A program made the position numbers and the translations under genes. Positions 1 through 11,040 of a stretch of 64,000 nt of DNA are shown here, piece after piece. Each line of letters opens with the position of its first letter. Positions within the stretch are counted from its first letter, which is position 1. The stretch comes from Ophthalmolycus amberensis. Lineage: Eukaryota > Chordata > Actinopteri > Perciformes > Zoarcidae. The notes under the pieces were generated by a model. It was given only the letters and a program-made list of their open reading frames with translations, was not told where the DNA came from and searched no databases. The stretch lies in contig JAFEUB010001038.1 in the NCBI GenBank assembly GCA_024529925.1, positions 1,613,001 to 1,677,000 of the forward strand. The letters are read 5' to 3'.

Positions 1-156
1 GTTAGCACTTCTAAATTAAGAGAACTGTGTGAGGGAGAGACAATAGTGTTCCTGTCCCGCAGTGCTACTCCTGAAATAAACAGGTTAGTATCTGGTGGTG
101 TGGCACAGAACAACTTAGGGTAGGTCTTTCTTTCACTGGTCCTCCAAATCGAGGGG

Positions 157-3044
157 TTATCCATCCAAGGGGCAGGAGTTCGACTTCCGCAGGATCCCGT
201 CCACACAGTTGGCATGGAACTGAAGTGTGTGAACATTTACGGGGGAGGAGGAGGAGGCAACTTGGTAGTTATTTTGCATTATGTTTGTGTATATCATTAT
301 GATTTCATATTTTTTATATTTCATAGTCTTAGCCGGGCCAGTGTGTAACATTTTGGGGGACGTATTACCAGAAATGTAATATAATATTTTCCTTTGTGTA
401 TAATCGACCAAAACTAAGTATTGTTGTGTTTTCGTTAGCTTAGAATTCATATGTTGCTTGAATACTGACAGCAAAATAATGCGAGCACACAATGACATGT
501 TTTACCTTTTGATGGCAGGGCAGAGTTCGGACATGTTGGCCGAGGCTAAAATCCAGCAGACAGATCCGACACTGTTGTCCCACATCCAAGAGCCGAGACC
601 CCGCTCTCACTCTGACCGTAGGAAGACAGTCCAACACATGTTCTGGTAGAGGGTCTGCAGCTACAGGGATGATGCTGAGGAGCAAGAAGGGAAATATTGA
701 GCAAAAATGTTTATAGCAATCAGAAAATAGCAACAGGATTTCGTCGAACCAATAATTTGTATTAATATAAACTGTTAAGTGACTGACATTGTGGTCACAG
801 GTATTTTGTGATTCAGCAATCAGAAGTGTGGAAAATAAATATCTTATAACTTTATATCACCTTAAGAAAACCATCTGTGTTCTGAGTGAATGGGTCCAAT
901 TTCAACATCCGAAATTAAAATTAATTTTCTGGATGTATTTAATAACTTACCTGCCATTTACTGACTGAGGGGTTGCTCCCCTTGGTTCATCCTTCAGGTC
1001 GTCGGACACACGGTGCCACTTTTCTCTCCTTTTCTGTTTGAGGTTTAGTTTTTATTTAGTTCTTTAGGTGGGTATTCATTTAGTCACTTATCGTAGCAGA
1101 AATCAGAAATGCTTGTTCATTAAAACTGCTCACCACCAATAGAGATATTAGTTTTTACAGTGAAATTATTGCAATGTGTGGCATTAAGACCAAAGTTCAG
1201 AGTTATCTAAATCATCATATTTTCAAGACTCCTGAGGTGGGAGATGCAGTACAAGTCATTTCAAAGCTGAATCAAGTTGGCTTACTGTTCGTGAAGCAAA
1301 TGGATGCTGTGGGTGACGGCCCTTCTTTGAGCAGTCCTCACATAGATAGAAGTAACTGCAGACTGTGCATCTGAAAGCATGACAAGAGATTAAAGAAGAC
1401 ATGGGAGCACATGACCATTATTCAAAATAAACTACAACATGCCAATCACCATACTGTGATTGAAAGTGACAATGTTGAATGTTGGACTGCCACTTGCTTA
1501 CTTGAAACATTTGCCAGTGACAGGACAGAGCCGGCAGCTGTGACAAAGAACTCCCAGGTGCGTGTCTGGTTTCTCTCTCTCAGAGGCAGTGAAGAGCTTT
1601 GCTTCGTTTTTCACCTGCTCTTCGAGTAACTTCAGAGAGCTGAAGGTCTCCCTGCACAGAGGGCACGTCACTGTTTCTTTCCTGTCTGACAGTCTCTGAT
1701 GATCCGCCCATACCTTCATGCAAGAGATGTGGACATTATTGCCACAACTGAACCTGGGAGAGACAAGGATGGCACATGAGAGATAATCTTTCTGCACAAT
1801 GCTGAAAACAAACATTTTGTACAACATCCGAAAATCTGTGCTGGTGGTTTCCGCTCAACATTCTGTATGTCATCAGCTGGATGTGTTGTATTGGGACTGA
1901 TAATAATTTATGGGGTCATGTTCTGGCCAGTAGTGCAACAAAAGTTGAGTAGAACATCTTACATCATCCTAAAACATGACTGTACTTGAGCAATAACAGA
2001 GTGAAACCGTGACCCCAGACAGCTGCCTACATACCTGCACAGCCTGTTTTTTCTCCAGCAGCACTTCTTGACAGATAGGACACACATCCTGGGCTTGGAT
2101 CACTTTCCGGCAGACATTTCCAGCCTCCTGGCCAGTGACTGGTTGGCTCGGAGTCCCAGAAGCAGCAGATGGATCATTTTCCGTCCGGTGGTCTTTGGTT
2201 TGGTGTAAACCATGGCGCACCTCCAAGATCTGTCTCTCCACAAGTCCAAGCTGAAACGAATCTAGAGTAGGTATTTTTAACATTGCATGACAACAAGAGC
2301 ACATGTACAAGGGTGGGTCAATTCATTCAAATTTTCTACAAACAGCTAATTGAAAGGTACAATATGCAATCAGTGTAAAAAAAAGTGCAATTCATCTAAA
2401 CAACTTACATTCATGATCTCTGGGTAGTCTGAATTTCCGCAGTAAAACCCTGTAGTGATAAGTTCATATGATGGAAAGTGAAAAGGACTGATATATACAC
2501 ATACATTCAGTTATCAGGAGGTCTGAATATCATTCAAATGTTTTAATATATTTGTGATTTACAAAATAATAAAACTAAAAACAAAGTAAGTCAAACTAAT
2601 CAATATTTAAAGTTGTATTAACAAAACAGCCAGGCCAGAATTTTGCCCACATAAAATAAAATAAAAAAGACAACTACGGTAAATTAAATTGAAATAAAAC
2701 AAAATATCTGATAAAAAAAGTAAACAACACTAACAAACTGTTCTTTGCACTACAGGCGCAATTTGATCAGTGGTCAAAAGGTTCTGAAAAGTACCAATTC
2801 CAGTTATTAGGTACTGCAAAAATTGAAAGATTTAAGAAAAATAATCCATGGTTTTCTCTGACAAATGTTCTTTCACATTATGTAAGATTCTGTACTTGTT
2901 TTCACACCCACTGCAACACATTTCAGGGATAAGTTTTATATAACCTAGTCATATGAATGCAAAATAAATGGCAGTGTTCACCTCACAATGTTGCACATGA
3001 CAAAAAAAGAATTGTGAACCTGAGAAATATTATGAGCCAAAACC

Positions 3045-3081
<37 letters not shown>

Positions 3082-6000
3082 GTGGGGCTGGAGTGTGTAG
3101 GGTTAGGGTAGAATTAGGGTTAGGGTAGGTTAGGGTAGAAGTAGGGGTAGAAGTAGGGTTAGGGTAGAAGTAGGGGTAGAAGTAGGGTTAGGGTTAGGGT
3201 AGGTTAGGGTAGAAGTAGGGGTAGAAGTAGGGTTAGGGTAGAAGTAGGGGTAGAAGTAGGGTTAGGGTAGGTTAGGGTAGATGTGGGGTTAGCAAGGGCG
3301 TAGGTTTGCATATGGTCCATCGGGACTAGTCACGACCAAAGTTTGGGAAAGACACAATTGTCCCCACCAATATTTTGTTAATTTTAATTGCCTGTTACAA
3401 AAAATAATTTAGCACAATATATTTGCAAACTCATTCGTATTATTATCTACACTATGTTCGTCGCCGAGAAGAGTGAAAAATACATTTCCAAGTTTTCCAA
3501 TGCGCCCTCGAGCCTGCGAGAGAAGATGCTGTCATTTAATTGGCTGAAGTGGCAGAGTCAGAAACACTCCGTGAATCGTGACTTGCAGAAAGAGAGCTGG
3601 CAGTAGTCTGACACGGTAAACTACTAAATACGCCAGGAAATAATAAAGCAGGGGTCGCCAATAGGCGGATCGCGGTCCGGATCCGGACCCAGATGCCATT
3701 GTATCCAGACCCAGGACCTAAAATTGATTTTATTTTGACAGAGTGCTTCTATTTTAACCGGCGGAGCTTTTTCAGCCGTTACGGCACTTGTTCAGCGGTG
3801 CAAGAAACACACCGACCAATGCGTTGTAAATCACATCACGTGATGCAGCTCAGCCAATCAAATATGGGTATTCTGACAAGTTTCCTGACTCGAGTAAGAT
3901 GTACACACACCGGGGGAGAGACGAGGAAAGAGAAGGAAGAGCAGGAGAATAATGCGTGAGTCAGAGAAGTTATTTCACATAACGTTCTCCAAAAAGAGAA
4001 AAGTGGTCAAAGAGACCAGAGTCTTTAACCAAGAATGAACAGACTCTTATAGGTTCATTCTTCACACGGACAGTTTATAACCAGTGTGTCTCCAGTACGT
4101 CGCATATGTTTAGAGACAGTAGACAGACAATAGGCGGATCGCGGTCCGGATCCAGACCCAGATGCCGTTGTATCCAGACCCAGGACCTAAAATTGAGTTT
4201 ATTTTGACAGAGTGCTTCTATTTTAACCGGCGGAGCTTTTTCAGCCGTTACGGCACTTGTTCAGCGGTGCAAGAAACACACCGACCAATGCGGTGTAAAT
4301 CACATCACGTGATGCAGCTCAGCCAATCAAATATGGGTATTCTGACAAGTTTCCTGACTCGAGTGAGATGTACACACACCGGGGGAGAGACGAGGAAAGA
4401 GAAGGAAGAGCAGGAGAATAATGCTTGAGTCAGAGAAGTTATTTCACATAACGTTCTCCAAAAAGAGAAAAGTGGTCAAAGAGACCAGAGTCTTTAACCA
4501 AGAATGAACAGACTCTTATAGGTTCATTCTTCACACGGACAGTTTATAACCAGTGTGTCTCCAGTACGTCGCATATGTTTAGAGACAGTGACGATTAATA
4601 AAAGCGGTAAATGAAGCGACACTACTAGACAAAGCACAACTCAAGTTGAGCAAACGTTGCCACTCACATAAATATACAAAATAAAACTAAGGCCGGGTAG
4701 GTTAGGGTAGAAGTGGGGATAGGTTAGAAGTGGGGATGAGTGAGGAGAAGAGAAAGGATGTTGCTTCTCTCTTTTCTACTTCCCCCCTTCTTTTTGTTCT
4801 CCATCAACTCCTTTTCTTTCTTTTGTCTTTTCAGTTCCCCCTAATGTCTATTCTCATTTTCTTTCCTTTCCTTCTTCTGTCTTTTCAATTCCTCCTTTTC
4901 TCTCTTCTCGTTCTCTTTCATCTCTTTCTTCTCCCTCTTCTCCTCCTCCTTCCTCTCCTTCTTCAGCGTATTTTCCGCCTCCTTCCTCTCCTCCTTCAGC
5001 GTATTTTCCGCCTCCTTCCTGGCCTTCTTCTCCTCCTTCTTAATCTGCGCCTTCTCCTTGTCAGTTTGTTGGGCGAGCACTTGAAGCCTGAGGTTATCTA
5101 CCTGGAGGTCAGCGTTTTCTCTCTGGAAGCTCTCCTCATTTCCAGCAAGTTCGCTTCTCATCCGATCTTCCAGAGCCGTGAGTTTTATTTTCCACTCCGC
5201 CTCGCTCCGGATGAGCTCGCTGTCTTTCTGAGTAGCGTAGCTCTCCAGGTCCAGGATGGTCTGCTTCAGCTTCTTCTGCTCCTTTTTAAACTGCTCCTTC
5301 TCCTTGTCAGTTTGTTTGGTGAGCTCTCGAAGGCTGATGTTATGTTCCTGGAGGTCAGCGTTTTGCTGTGTCAGGAGCTTGATCTCGTCCTCCTTTTGGT
5401 TGCGCCACTCCTCCTCCATCTGTCTGCTCTGTCTCTGCAGATCCTGCTCTCTCTGGAAGCTCTCCTCATTTGCAGCAAGTTCGCTTCTCATCCGATCTTC
5501 CAGAGCCGTGAGTTTTATTTTCCACTCCGCCTCGCTCCGGATGAGCTCGCTGTCTTTCTGAGTAGCGTAGCTCTCCAGGTCCAGGATGGTCTGCTTCAGC
5601 TTCTTCTGCTCCTTTTTAAACTGCTCCTTCTCCTTGTCAGTTTGTTTGGTGAGCTCTCGAAGGCTGATGTTATGTTCCTGGAGGTCAGCGTTTTGCTGTG
5701 TCAGGAGCTTGATCTCGTCCTCCTTTTGGTTGCGCCACTCCTCCTCCATCTGTCTGCTCTGTCTCTGCAGATCCTGCTCTCTCTGGAAGCTCTCCTCATT
5801 TGCAGCAAGTTCGCTTCTCATCCGATCTTCCAGAGCCGTGAGTTTTATTTTCCACTCCGCCTCGCTCCGGATGAGCTCGCTGTCTTTCTGTGTAGCGTAG
5901 ATCTCCAGGTCCAGGATGTTCTGCTTCAGCTTCTTCTGCTCCTTTTTAAACTGCTCCTTCTCCTTGTCAGTTTGTTTGGTGAGCTCTCGAAGGCTGATGT

Positions 6001-8912
6001 TATGTTCCTGGAGGTCAGCGTTTTGCTGTGTCAGGAGCTTGATCACCTCCTCGTTTTGGTTGTGCCACTCCTCCATCAGTCTGCTCTGTCTCTGCAGATC
6101 CTGCTCTCTCTGGAAGCTCTCCTCATTTGCAGCAAGCTCGCTTCTCATCCGATCTTCCAGAGCCCTGAGTTTTATTTTCCACTCCGCCTCGCTCTGGATG
6201 AGCTCCCTGACTTTCTGAAAAGCGTAGCTCTCCAGGTCCAGGATGGTCTGCTTCAGCTTATTCTGCTCATTTTTAAACTGCTCCTCCTTGTCAGTTTGTT
6301 TGGTGAGCTCTCGAAGGCTGATGTTATGTTCCTGGAGGTCAGCGTTTTGCTGTGTCAGGAGCTTGATCTCGTCCTCCTTTTGGTTGCGCCACTCCTCCTC
6401 CATCTGTCTGCTCTGTCTCTGCAGATCCTGCTCTCTCTGGAAGCTCTCCTCATTTGCAGCAAGTTCGCTTCTCATCCGATCTTCCAGAGCCGTGAGTTTT
6501 ATTTTCCACTCCGCCTCGCTCCGGATGAGCTCCCTGAATTTCTGAAAAGCGTAGCTCTCCAGGTCCAGGATGGTCTGCTTCAGCAAGTTCTGTTCCTCAG
6601 TTTTGAGTTTTGCCTCCGTGGCCATCATCTCGTTGTTCTCTTTCAAGGACTTAACAACCTGGTTGAACTCGGCATTCTCGTTCTGCTTTTCAAGCAGTCT
6701 TTGACGAAGAGAAAGGATAATTTCGTCCTTCTTCTTCTCTGTGACCACCTTTTCTATTTTTCTACGCTCTCCCTCTGACTTGAAAGCATTGATTATTTGC
6801 TGTTTCTCACGGTCCCAAATGAGCTCTTTTGAGGCCATCCGCTTCTTCACGGCAATAATTTCTGATTTCTTAACCCTGATTATTTCCAGTTTCTCATTGT
6901 CCCAAGTGAGCTCTTTGCTGGCCACCTGCTTCTTCATGTCAACAATTTCTGCTGCCTGCCTTTCACAGAGAACCCTGATTATTGTCTGTTTCTCACGGTC
7001 CCAACTGAGCTCTTTGGCGGCCATTTGCTCCTTCATGACAACAATTTCTGCTGCCTGCCTTTCACAGTGAATCCTGATTATTTTCTGTTCCTCACGGTCC
7101 AAGATGAGCTCTGTGGCGGCCATTTGCTCCTTCAAGGCAACACTTCCTGATGCCTGCTCGTTGTCTGTTTTTTGAAAGTCCATTTTGGCTGTTCTCAAGT
7201 CCTGTATTTTTTCACAATGGTAATGCGCTATTGTTGCTTGAGTGCTACTTTGAGTATGTCTCTCTGATGGATGTCAAATGATAACTAAGTTTCCCAGAGG
7301 ATTTGAGGTACCTATATAAACTTCATCAAAGGCGGTTAATTCTAACAAAGATTCCGTGACATCACAAAGCATGACATCATCAAAGGCTCTAGAATGTCAA
7401 TGCAGTCAGTGACATTCTAGAACCTTTGATGATGTCATGATGATGATGATGATGATGTCAATGATGATGTTATTGACATTCTAGAGCCTTTGATGATGTC
7501 ATGTTTGTTCCGAATGGTGGTCACATGACTACACTTGGTCACATGACTTCTCCAGACTAAAAAACCTGCAAAATAGAATTACATAAAGGGATAGGTTACA
7601 GAAAATATATTGTATTAATAAAAGGTTTGTCTTCCTCTATAATCTTCCTCTACTCAAACTGACAAAGTTTTACTTTTCAAACTTAATTACAACGCTGCAG
7701 GCCATCTCTCTCTCTCTCTCACATACACACACATCAAATTTGCTTCAAAATGAACACTTACAAATCAAAGTTTACTAGATTCTGGGGCAATAAATTTGGT
7801 CAACACACATCTCTCACTCGTAGCTCTGGTGACTGGAAGTCCCTGTCATACTGGAGAGTATTTATTTGTGAACTTCACAATAGTTGTGCAGAACAAAATA
7901 AGCATTGATAAGAAAAGGAAAGTCCTCCTTTTTGTGTGTCCTTCGCCCTCCTCAAAGCCGCAAACCGTGACTTGAAACGTCCGCTCACTGTATATATTTG
8001 TGGATTATTTTGTCCAGTCTTTATTTTTTAAAGGAAACACTGAATAAATCATCTCTTCCATCATTTACTCTCGTCATTTATTTTTGTTTAAAAAAAATGA
8101 CCATTTCAAAAAATTGTTACAGGTTAATTTAAATCTAACTCTGCTCTAATAAAAGTAATTGTTTTATACATGCAGTATATGTATGCAAAATTGTTAATTG
8201 TGATGCACCAGCTGGTATTTTGCTCGTGATTGAAATCAGGACAGTTTAAAGTATGGTCCTGGATGTGTTGACAGCATTGACGTTAACTTAAGGAAGGAAA
8301 TTAAGAAGCTGGTAGTGCAAAATTGAGTTTTCATGTGATTTGATAGTCATGGTATTGTGAAGGACTTCTTTGGGAATAAAGAGATTCATTTTTTATTAAT
8401 AATAGCAGAAGAAATATCTAAGTTGTAAAAGTAATAATAAAGATAGAATAGATTGATAAAACTAAATAAAGTATCACGGAATATTTGTACAAAAGTACAA
8501 AATATGAAGACTTGTAAACGCTGTAGCTGTTTGAGTGAGGGCGACATAAAGCGTAATGGTACTTTAAGATCACTTTCAAAAGCAGCACTTAAATATAACT
8601 CAGGATAATCAAATACTGCCAACTGAGAGCAGATAAAGGCTGAAGGAGCCTTTTCTCTTAACTTTATAGTTTGCATAGAGGTGTGGCCATAGCGGCTTGC
8701 ACAGTTGTAATGATCTTCCTGATTGTTGTCAGCCGCAGTAATGTTGCAGTTTATCTCCATAATCTCCAGCAGATCACCACAGAGCATACACAGTGAATAG
8801 TGAAATACACAATACACCTTTGACTTCTTCCTTGAAGTTTTTGTTTTTATTAGTTCGTCCATCAACTTCTGACGAGACGACTATCGCCGAGCACGCAGTC
8901 CCACAGCCGACC

Positions 8913-8964
<52 letters not shown>

Positions 8965-9074
8965 TGCGTGCGTGTGTGTGTGTGTGTGTGTTATTGATAC
9001 CAGCATATGTGTTTGCATGGCTCCTGCTTGGTGAATACAGGGCAAGTGCACAAATGTGGGTCACCCAAGCACAC
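157..9074 (-). CDS. zswim2: ZSWIM2-type E3 ubiquitin ligase (SWIM, RING, ZZ, RING-H2), 5' end not found
   Basis: Eight exons join in phase: 9001-9074, 2409-2449, 2027-2261, 1502-1753, 1286-1370, 951-1033, 506-674, 157-219 (333 residues plus stop TAA at 157-159). In order they encode a SWIM finger (LGDPHLCTCP...CKHICW), the linker VLLRKFRLPRDHE, a RING (CPIC...CGNNVHISC...CPLC), a ZZ finger (CHSC...CFKCTVC...LCEDC) and a C-terminal RING-H2 (CRIC...FHANC...CPLDG). This is the domain order of ZSWIM2/MEX, a testis ubiquitin ligase linked to death-receptor apoptosis in mammals. The protein stops right after the last RING, whereas human ZSWIM2 continues well beyond it. The 2027-2261 exon needs a GC donor (TGTAG then GCAGCT) to keep the frame. 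The first exon is uncertain: the minus strand near 9915-9980 has a weak candidate (YSFSLRVEER) only. The 6.5-kb intron 2450-9000 contains another gene. Confidence 0.85.
3044..3079. repeat. (TG)n microsatellite
   Basis: An uninterrupted TG run of about 16 units lies in the zswim2 intron, directly before the telomere-like minisatellite. Confidence 0.9.
3095..3295. repeat. telomere-like degenerate minisatellite
   Basis: Roughly 200 bp of variants of TTAGGG mixed with GTAGAAG and GTAGGGG (gggttagggtagaagtaggg pattern). Exact TTAGGG occurs many times but rarely in perfect tandem. It resembles an interstitial telomeric repeat or a G-rich minisatellite, and the same motif reappears at 4688-4737. 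Confidence 0.8.
3649..4590. mobile_element. tandemly duplicated hAT-like element fragment
   Basis: A CAGGGGTCGCCA start at 3649 resembles hAT/Charlie terminal repeats. Two head-to-tail copies of about 465 bp follow (3661-4129 and 4130-4590, offset 469 bp), with only about six substitutions seen between them. Each carries an 88-codon open frame with no recognised domain. No convincing right terminal repeat or target-site duplication was seen. Telomere-like repeats lie on both sides. Confidence 0.55.
4688..4737. repeat. second block of the telomere-like minisatellite
   Basis: The motif gtaggttagggtagaagtgg recurs here, matching the block at 3095-3295, so the hAT-like duplication sits between two pieces of one array. 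Confidence 0.7.
4841..7183 (-). CDS. uncharacterised intronless coiled-coil protein built of tandem 110-residue repeats
   Basis: A single open frame of 780 codons reads from ATG at 7183 (context gccaaaATGG) to TAG at 4841. An upstream in-frame TTG at 7198 is a less likely start. The product is extremely rich in Glu, Lys, Gln and Arg with heptad-like spacing, so a long coiled coil is expected; no signal peptide or membrane segment is seen. The N-terminal ~170 residues hold four degenerate ~30-residue repeats (AAEIVDMKKQVASKELTWD type). The middle holds about five repeats of 109-110 residues (LKQTILDLESYA...LTALEDRMRSELAANEESFQ...NADLQEHNISLREL), visible in DNA as a 330/327-bp period at 5121, 5451, 5781, 6108 and 6435. 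The C-terminus is a Lys/Glu tract. It lies inside a zswim2 intron, same strand. I do not recognise the family; trichohyalin-like or golgin-like similarity would be compositional. Confidence 0.6.
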   Translation of the reverse strand: MDFQKTDNEQASGSVALKEQMAATELILDREEQKIIRIHCERQAAEIVVMKEQMAAKELSWDREKQTIIRVLCERQAAEIVDMKKQVASKELTWDNEKLEIIRVKKSEIIAVKKRMASKELIWDREKQQIINAFKSEGERRKIEKVVTEKKKDEIILSLRQRLLEKQNENAEFNQVVKSLKENNEMMATEAKLKTEEQNLLKQTILDLESYAFQKFRELIRSEAEWKIKLTALEDRMRSELAANEESFQREQDLQRQSRQMEEEWRNQKEDEIKLLTQQNADLQEHNISLRELTKQTDKEEQFKNEQNKLKQTILDLESYAFQKVRELIQSEAEWKIKLRALEDRMRSELAANEESFQREQDLQRQSRLMEEWHNQNEEVIKLLTQQNADLQEHNISLRELTKQTDKEKEQFKKEQKKLKQNILDLEIYATQKDSELIRSEAEWKIKLTALEDRMRSELAANEESFQREQDLQRQSRQMEEEWRNQKEDEIKLLTQQNADLQEHNISLRELTKQTDKEKEQFKKEQKKLKQTILDLESYATQKDSELIRSEAEWKIKLTALEDRMRSELAANEESFQREQDLQRQSRQMEEEWRNQKEDEIKLLTQQNADLQEHNISLRELTKQTDKEKEQFKKEQKKLKQTILDLESYATQKDSELIRSEAEWKIKLTALEDRMRSELAGNEESFQRENADLQVDNLRLQVLAQQTDKEKAQIKKEEKKARKEAENTLKEERKEAENTLKKERKEEEKREKKEMKENEKREKEELKRQKKERKENENRH
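5120..6600 (-). repeat. 330-bp coding tandem repeat
   Basis: About five head-to-tail copies of a 330-bp unit (two copies 327 bp after in-frame 3-bp deletions) lie within the coiled-coil gene. Neighbouring copies near 5250-5900 are nearly identical, so the array expanded recently or is being homogenised. All length changes are multiples of three, which indicates selection on the frame. Confidence 0.9.
7370..7503. repeat. 30-bp inverted repeat with third arm copy
   Basis: Arm 7370-7399 is the reverse complement of 7410-7439 with one mismatch, separated by 10 bases. A third copy at 7474-7503 is an exact reverse complement of the first arm. A (GAT)n tract lies between arms two and three. It is 190-320 bp upstream of the coiled-coil gene start. 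Confidence 0.9.
8912..8991. repeat. (TG)n(CGTG)n microsatellite
   Basis: TG run interrupted by a block of CGTG tetramers, ending 10 bp from the donor of the zswim2 SWIM exon (exon edge 9001). Confidence 0.9.
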
Positions 9075-9234
9075 CTAAACAACACGAACAAACGTGGAGT
9101 AAGGATACAAAACCTGGTTTTAATGACCTGAGAAGAAAGCAGGAGTTTTGTTTTGAAACAAAATTTTGAACTGAGCCATGTTGGTTTTTAAAAAGCTGAC
9201 TTTTCAAAATGAAACGGATTACTTTTCTTTCGTC

Positions 9235-9264
9235 AGGTCAAACGCGCCATAGAGCGTTTGACCT
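9235..9264. repeat. perfect 11-bp inverted repeat with AGGTCA half-sites
   Basis: AGGTCAAACGC at 9235-9245 and its exact reverse complement at 9254-9264 flank an 8-bp spacer. The ends are AGGTCA/TGACCT nuclear-receptor half-sites. A CCAAT-type box (ctgattggtc) lies near 9303, so this could belong to a minus-strand promoter. Function is inferred only. Confidence 0.6.
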
Positions 9265-9839
9265 GCAGAGGGAGCCGTTGCTAAATAATAGAAACCCTCT
9301 TGCTGATTGGTCAGTTTTGTGCTTCCAGATTATCAGCAGTTATGTAGCACAAATGATATATATTTTGTAATAGTATATCCATATCTGCAATCAGTCTGCA
9401 ATCTTTTAGGTCTGATACTCTTTCTGTGAGCTTGTTGACCTCATAGGATTATTACGTCTTTTTTCCTCCCATGTAAATCAACTTTTGTCGATGCATATTC
9501 ACCATTTGCAACAGTACTCATGACCATAACAGCCACATATACTAAAATAAAGCACAAAAAACAACAATACCTATGTAGGCACATTGAGTAACAGGTTGCA
9601 GCATATGCAATAAAGGTAATTAATTAAGTGAATTAAGTTCATGATTTACAGACTCTTAAGCTCAACACCCAGGATATTAAGGTTTACTTTACATCGTATA
9701 TTATATATCATACATAATATAAATGACACAGTATTATGGTCATCAATTGCATCAGTGGTTTTTAATACCCATTACACTGTAGGGATGTCCCTCTATCTGC
9801 CTCCACAAAAAGCAAGCATGTGATGTCATCCACAGCCCC

Positions 9840-9989
9840 AGCCAGCTCTTATCAGGACAGCTCAGTGTCGCCTCTGACTCTGCTGCGAAACACACGCTGA
9901 AGGAGTACTCTTGAAGACATCTCTAAAACAGTGTTTTTTTCTCTCTTCAACTCTCAGACTGAAGGAATACTTTTTCTGCCCCTGTAAAG
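9840..9989 (+). other. candidate 5' untranslated first exon of calcrl
   Basis: The calcrl start exon opens with a splice acceptor (ctccttttctcag ending at 11700), so an upstream non-coding exon must exist. The segment ending cctgtaaag before gtaggt at 9990 has a good donor and no long plus-strand frame, and a GATA-like ttatcag occurs at 9848. Placement is inference; transcripts would decide it. Confidence 0.3.
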
Positions 9990-10108
9990 GTAGGTTTCTT
10001 GAATAGTTCCAGCATGTAGATTTTGATTCATATTTAAGCACTGTGGTCATGAAAACAGGTCAAATGTTCGTTTTCGAATGTCACATTGAATTGTGAAATG
10101 TTATACTT

Positions 10109-10236
10109 CAGGATATATGTTATAGGCCACATGGACAACAGGGATGCACACATACACATCAAGTTGTTAAATCAGGCTATATGTTATAGGCCACATGGAC
10201 AACAGGGATGCACACATACACATCAAGTTGTTAAAT
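10109..10236. repeat. 64-bp tandem duplication
   Basis: Two near-identical 64-bp copies (starting 10109 and 10173) contain ttataggccacatggacaac and a run of cacacatacaca. Recent local duplication in non-coding DNA. Confidence 0.9.
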
Positions 10237-10726
10237 GTGAGAGAAACAAATATGCTACCTCTTAACTTAGCTTGAGTAAAATGTGATGAAAATCATCTCA
10301 CAAAAATCTGTTTATTTACTAAACATGAGTATTATGAAACTAAATATGTAAAGCTAATGTGTACATATTAAACGTATCCATGAATGTCTGCCACTTTGTG
10401 GAAACCTCGTTGGGTGGAAAGTCTTTCTCTGTTTGAGGGATCGCATTGCTTCTTAGAACTCAAATTGATTGGGATCATTTTAAGGTCAAGTAAAAAAAGA
10501 GGGTTAAGTTATGTTGTTGTGATTCGTGTACTTTCACTGTATTTTACTGGTGTTGAGTTGTGGTGAGTTGTGTGAAGGCCTATAGGGGCGGATGATGCTA
10601 ACTAGATTGGGCTATGAAGGCTGTGGTCATAGGTCCATGATACTTGTGTGTAAAAAGAATACGGTACATGAAATAAATATAATCTCTTAGTAACAATCAC
10701 CTTTTCATAACATAGAAAACATCCAG

Positions 10727-10728
10727 TC

Positions 10729-10762
<34 letters not shown>
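10727..10762. repeat. (TA)n/(TG)n microsatellite
   Basis: TA run followed by a few TG units in the zswim2-calcrl spacer. Confidence 0.85.
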
Positions 10763-10763
<1 letters not shown>

Positions 10764-11040
10764 TATTTACTCACTTTAAACAGTATCATGATAGAGTAAA
10801 ACTATTGATCACTTTTTGATTCTATGCAGCAGAGAGATATGATTTTTTGCTTGTTACTGCTTTTCCTATTTAGAACTGTCATAATTTCCACTGTTTCACA
10901 TCTTGTAGACATACAGTAATTGCTTAACATTTAGTTTTCGGATGAAAGCATCTGTATAGCGACTTTGCAGCACATGCTTTTGCTTATTTTGCCACATTTA
11001 TGTCTTTTGGCCAAACCTTAGTTAAACTTGCTCGACGTGC

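Noticed and set aside
3693..4428. Pair of 88-codon frames
   Set aside because: They belong to the duplicated hAT-like fragment; the open frame is shared by descent and has no transposase motif.
4730..6778. 682-codon plus-strand open frame
   Set aside because: It is the antisense shadow of the coiled-coil repeats; the Leu/Phe-rich product mirrors Glu/Lys/Gln codons and has no domain.
8386..8865. 159-codon minus-strand open frame in the zswim2 intron
   Set aside because: No recognisable domain, AT-biased composition and no supporting splice or conservation signal.
9862..10050. Minus-strand frame with YSFSLRVEERKKHCFRD as zswim2 first exon
   Set aside because: Similarity to the human N-terminus is weak, the donor (gtcttc) is poor, and the same segment is a candidate calcrl 5' exon on the other strand; kept only as a remark.
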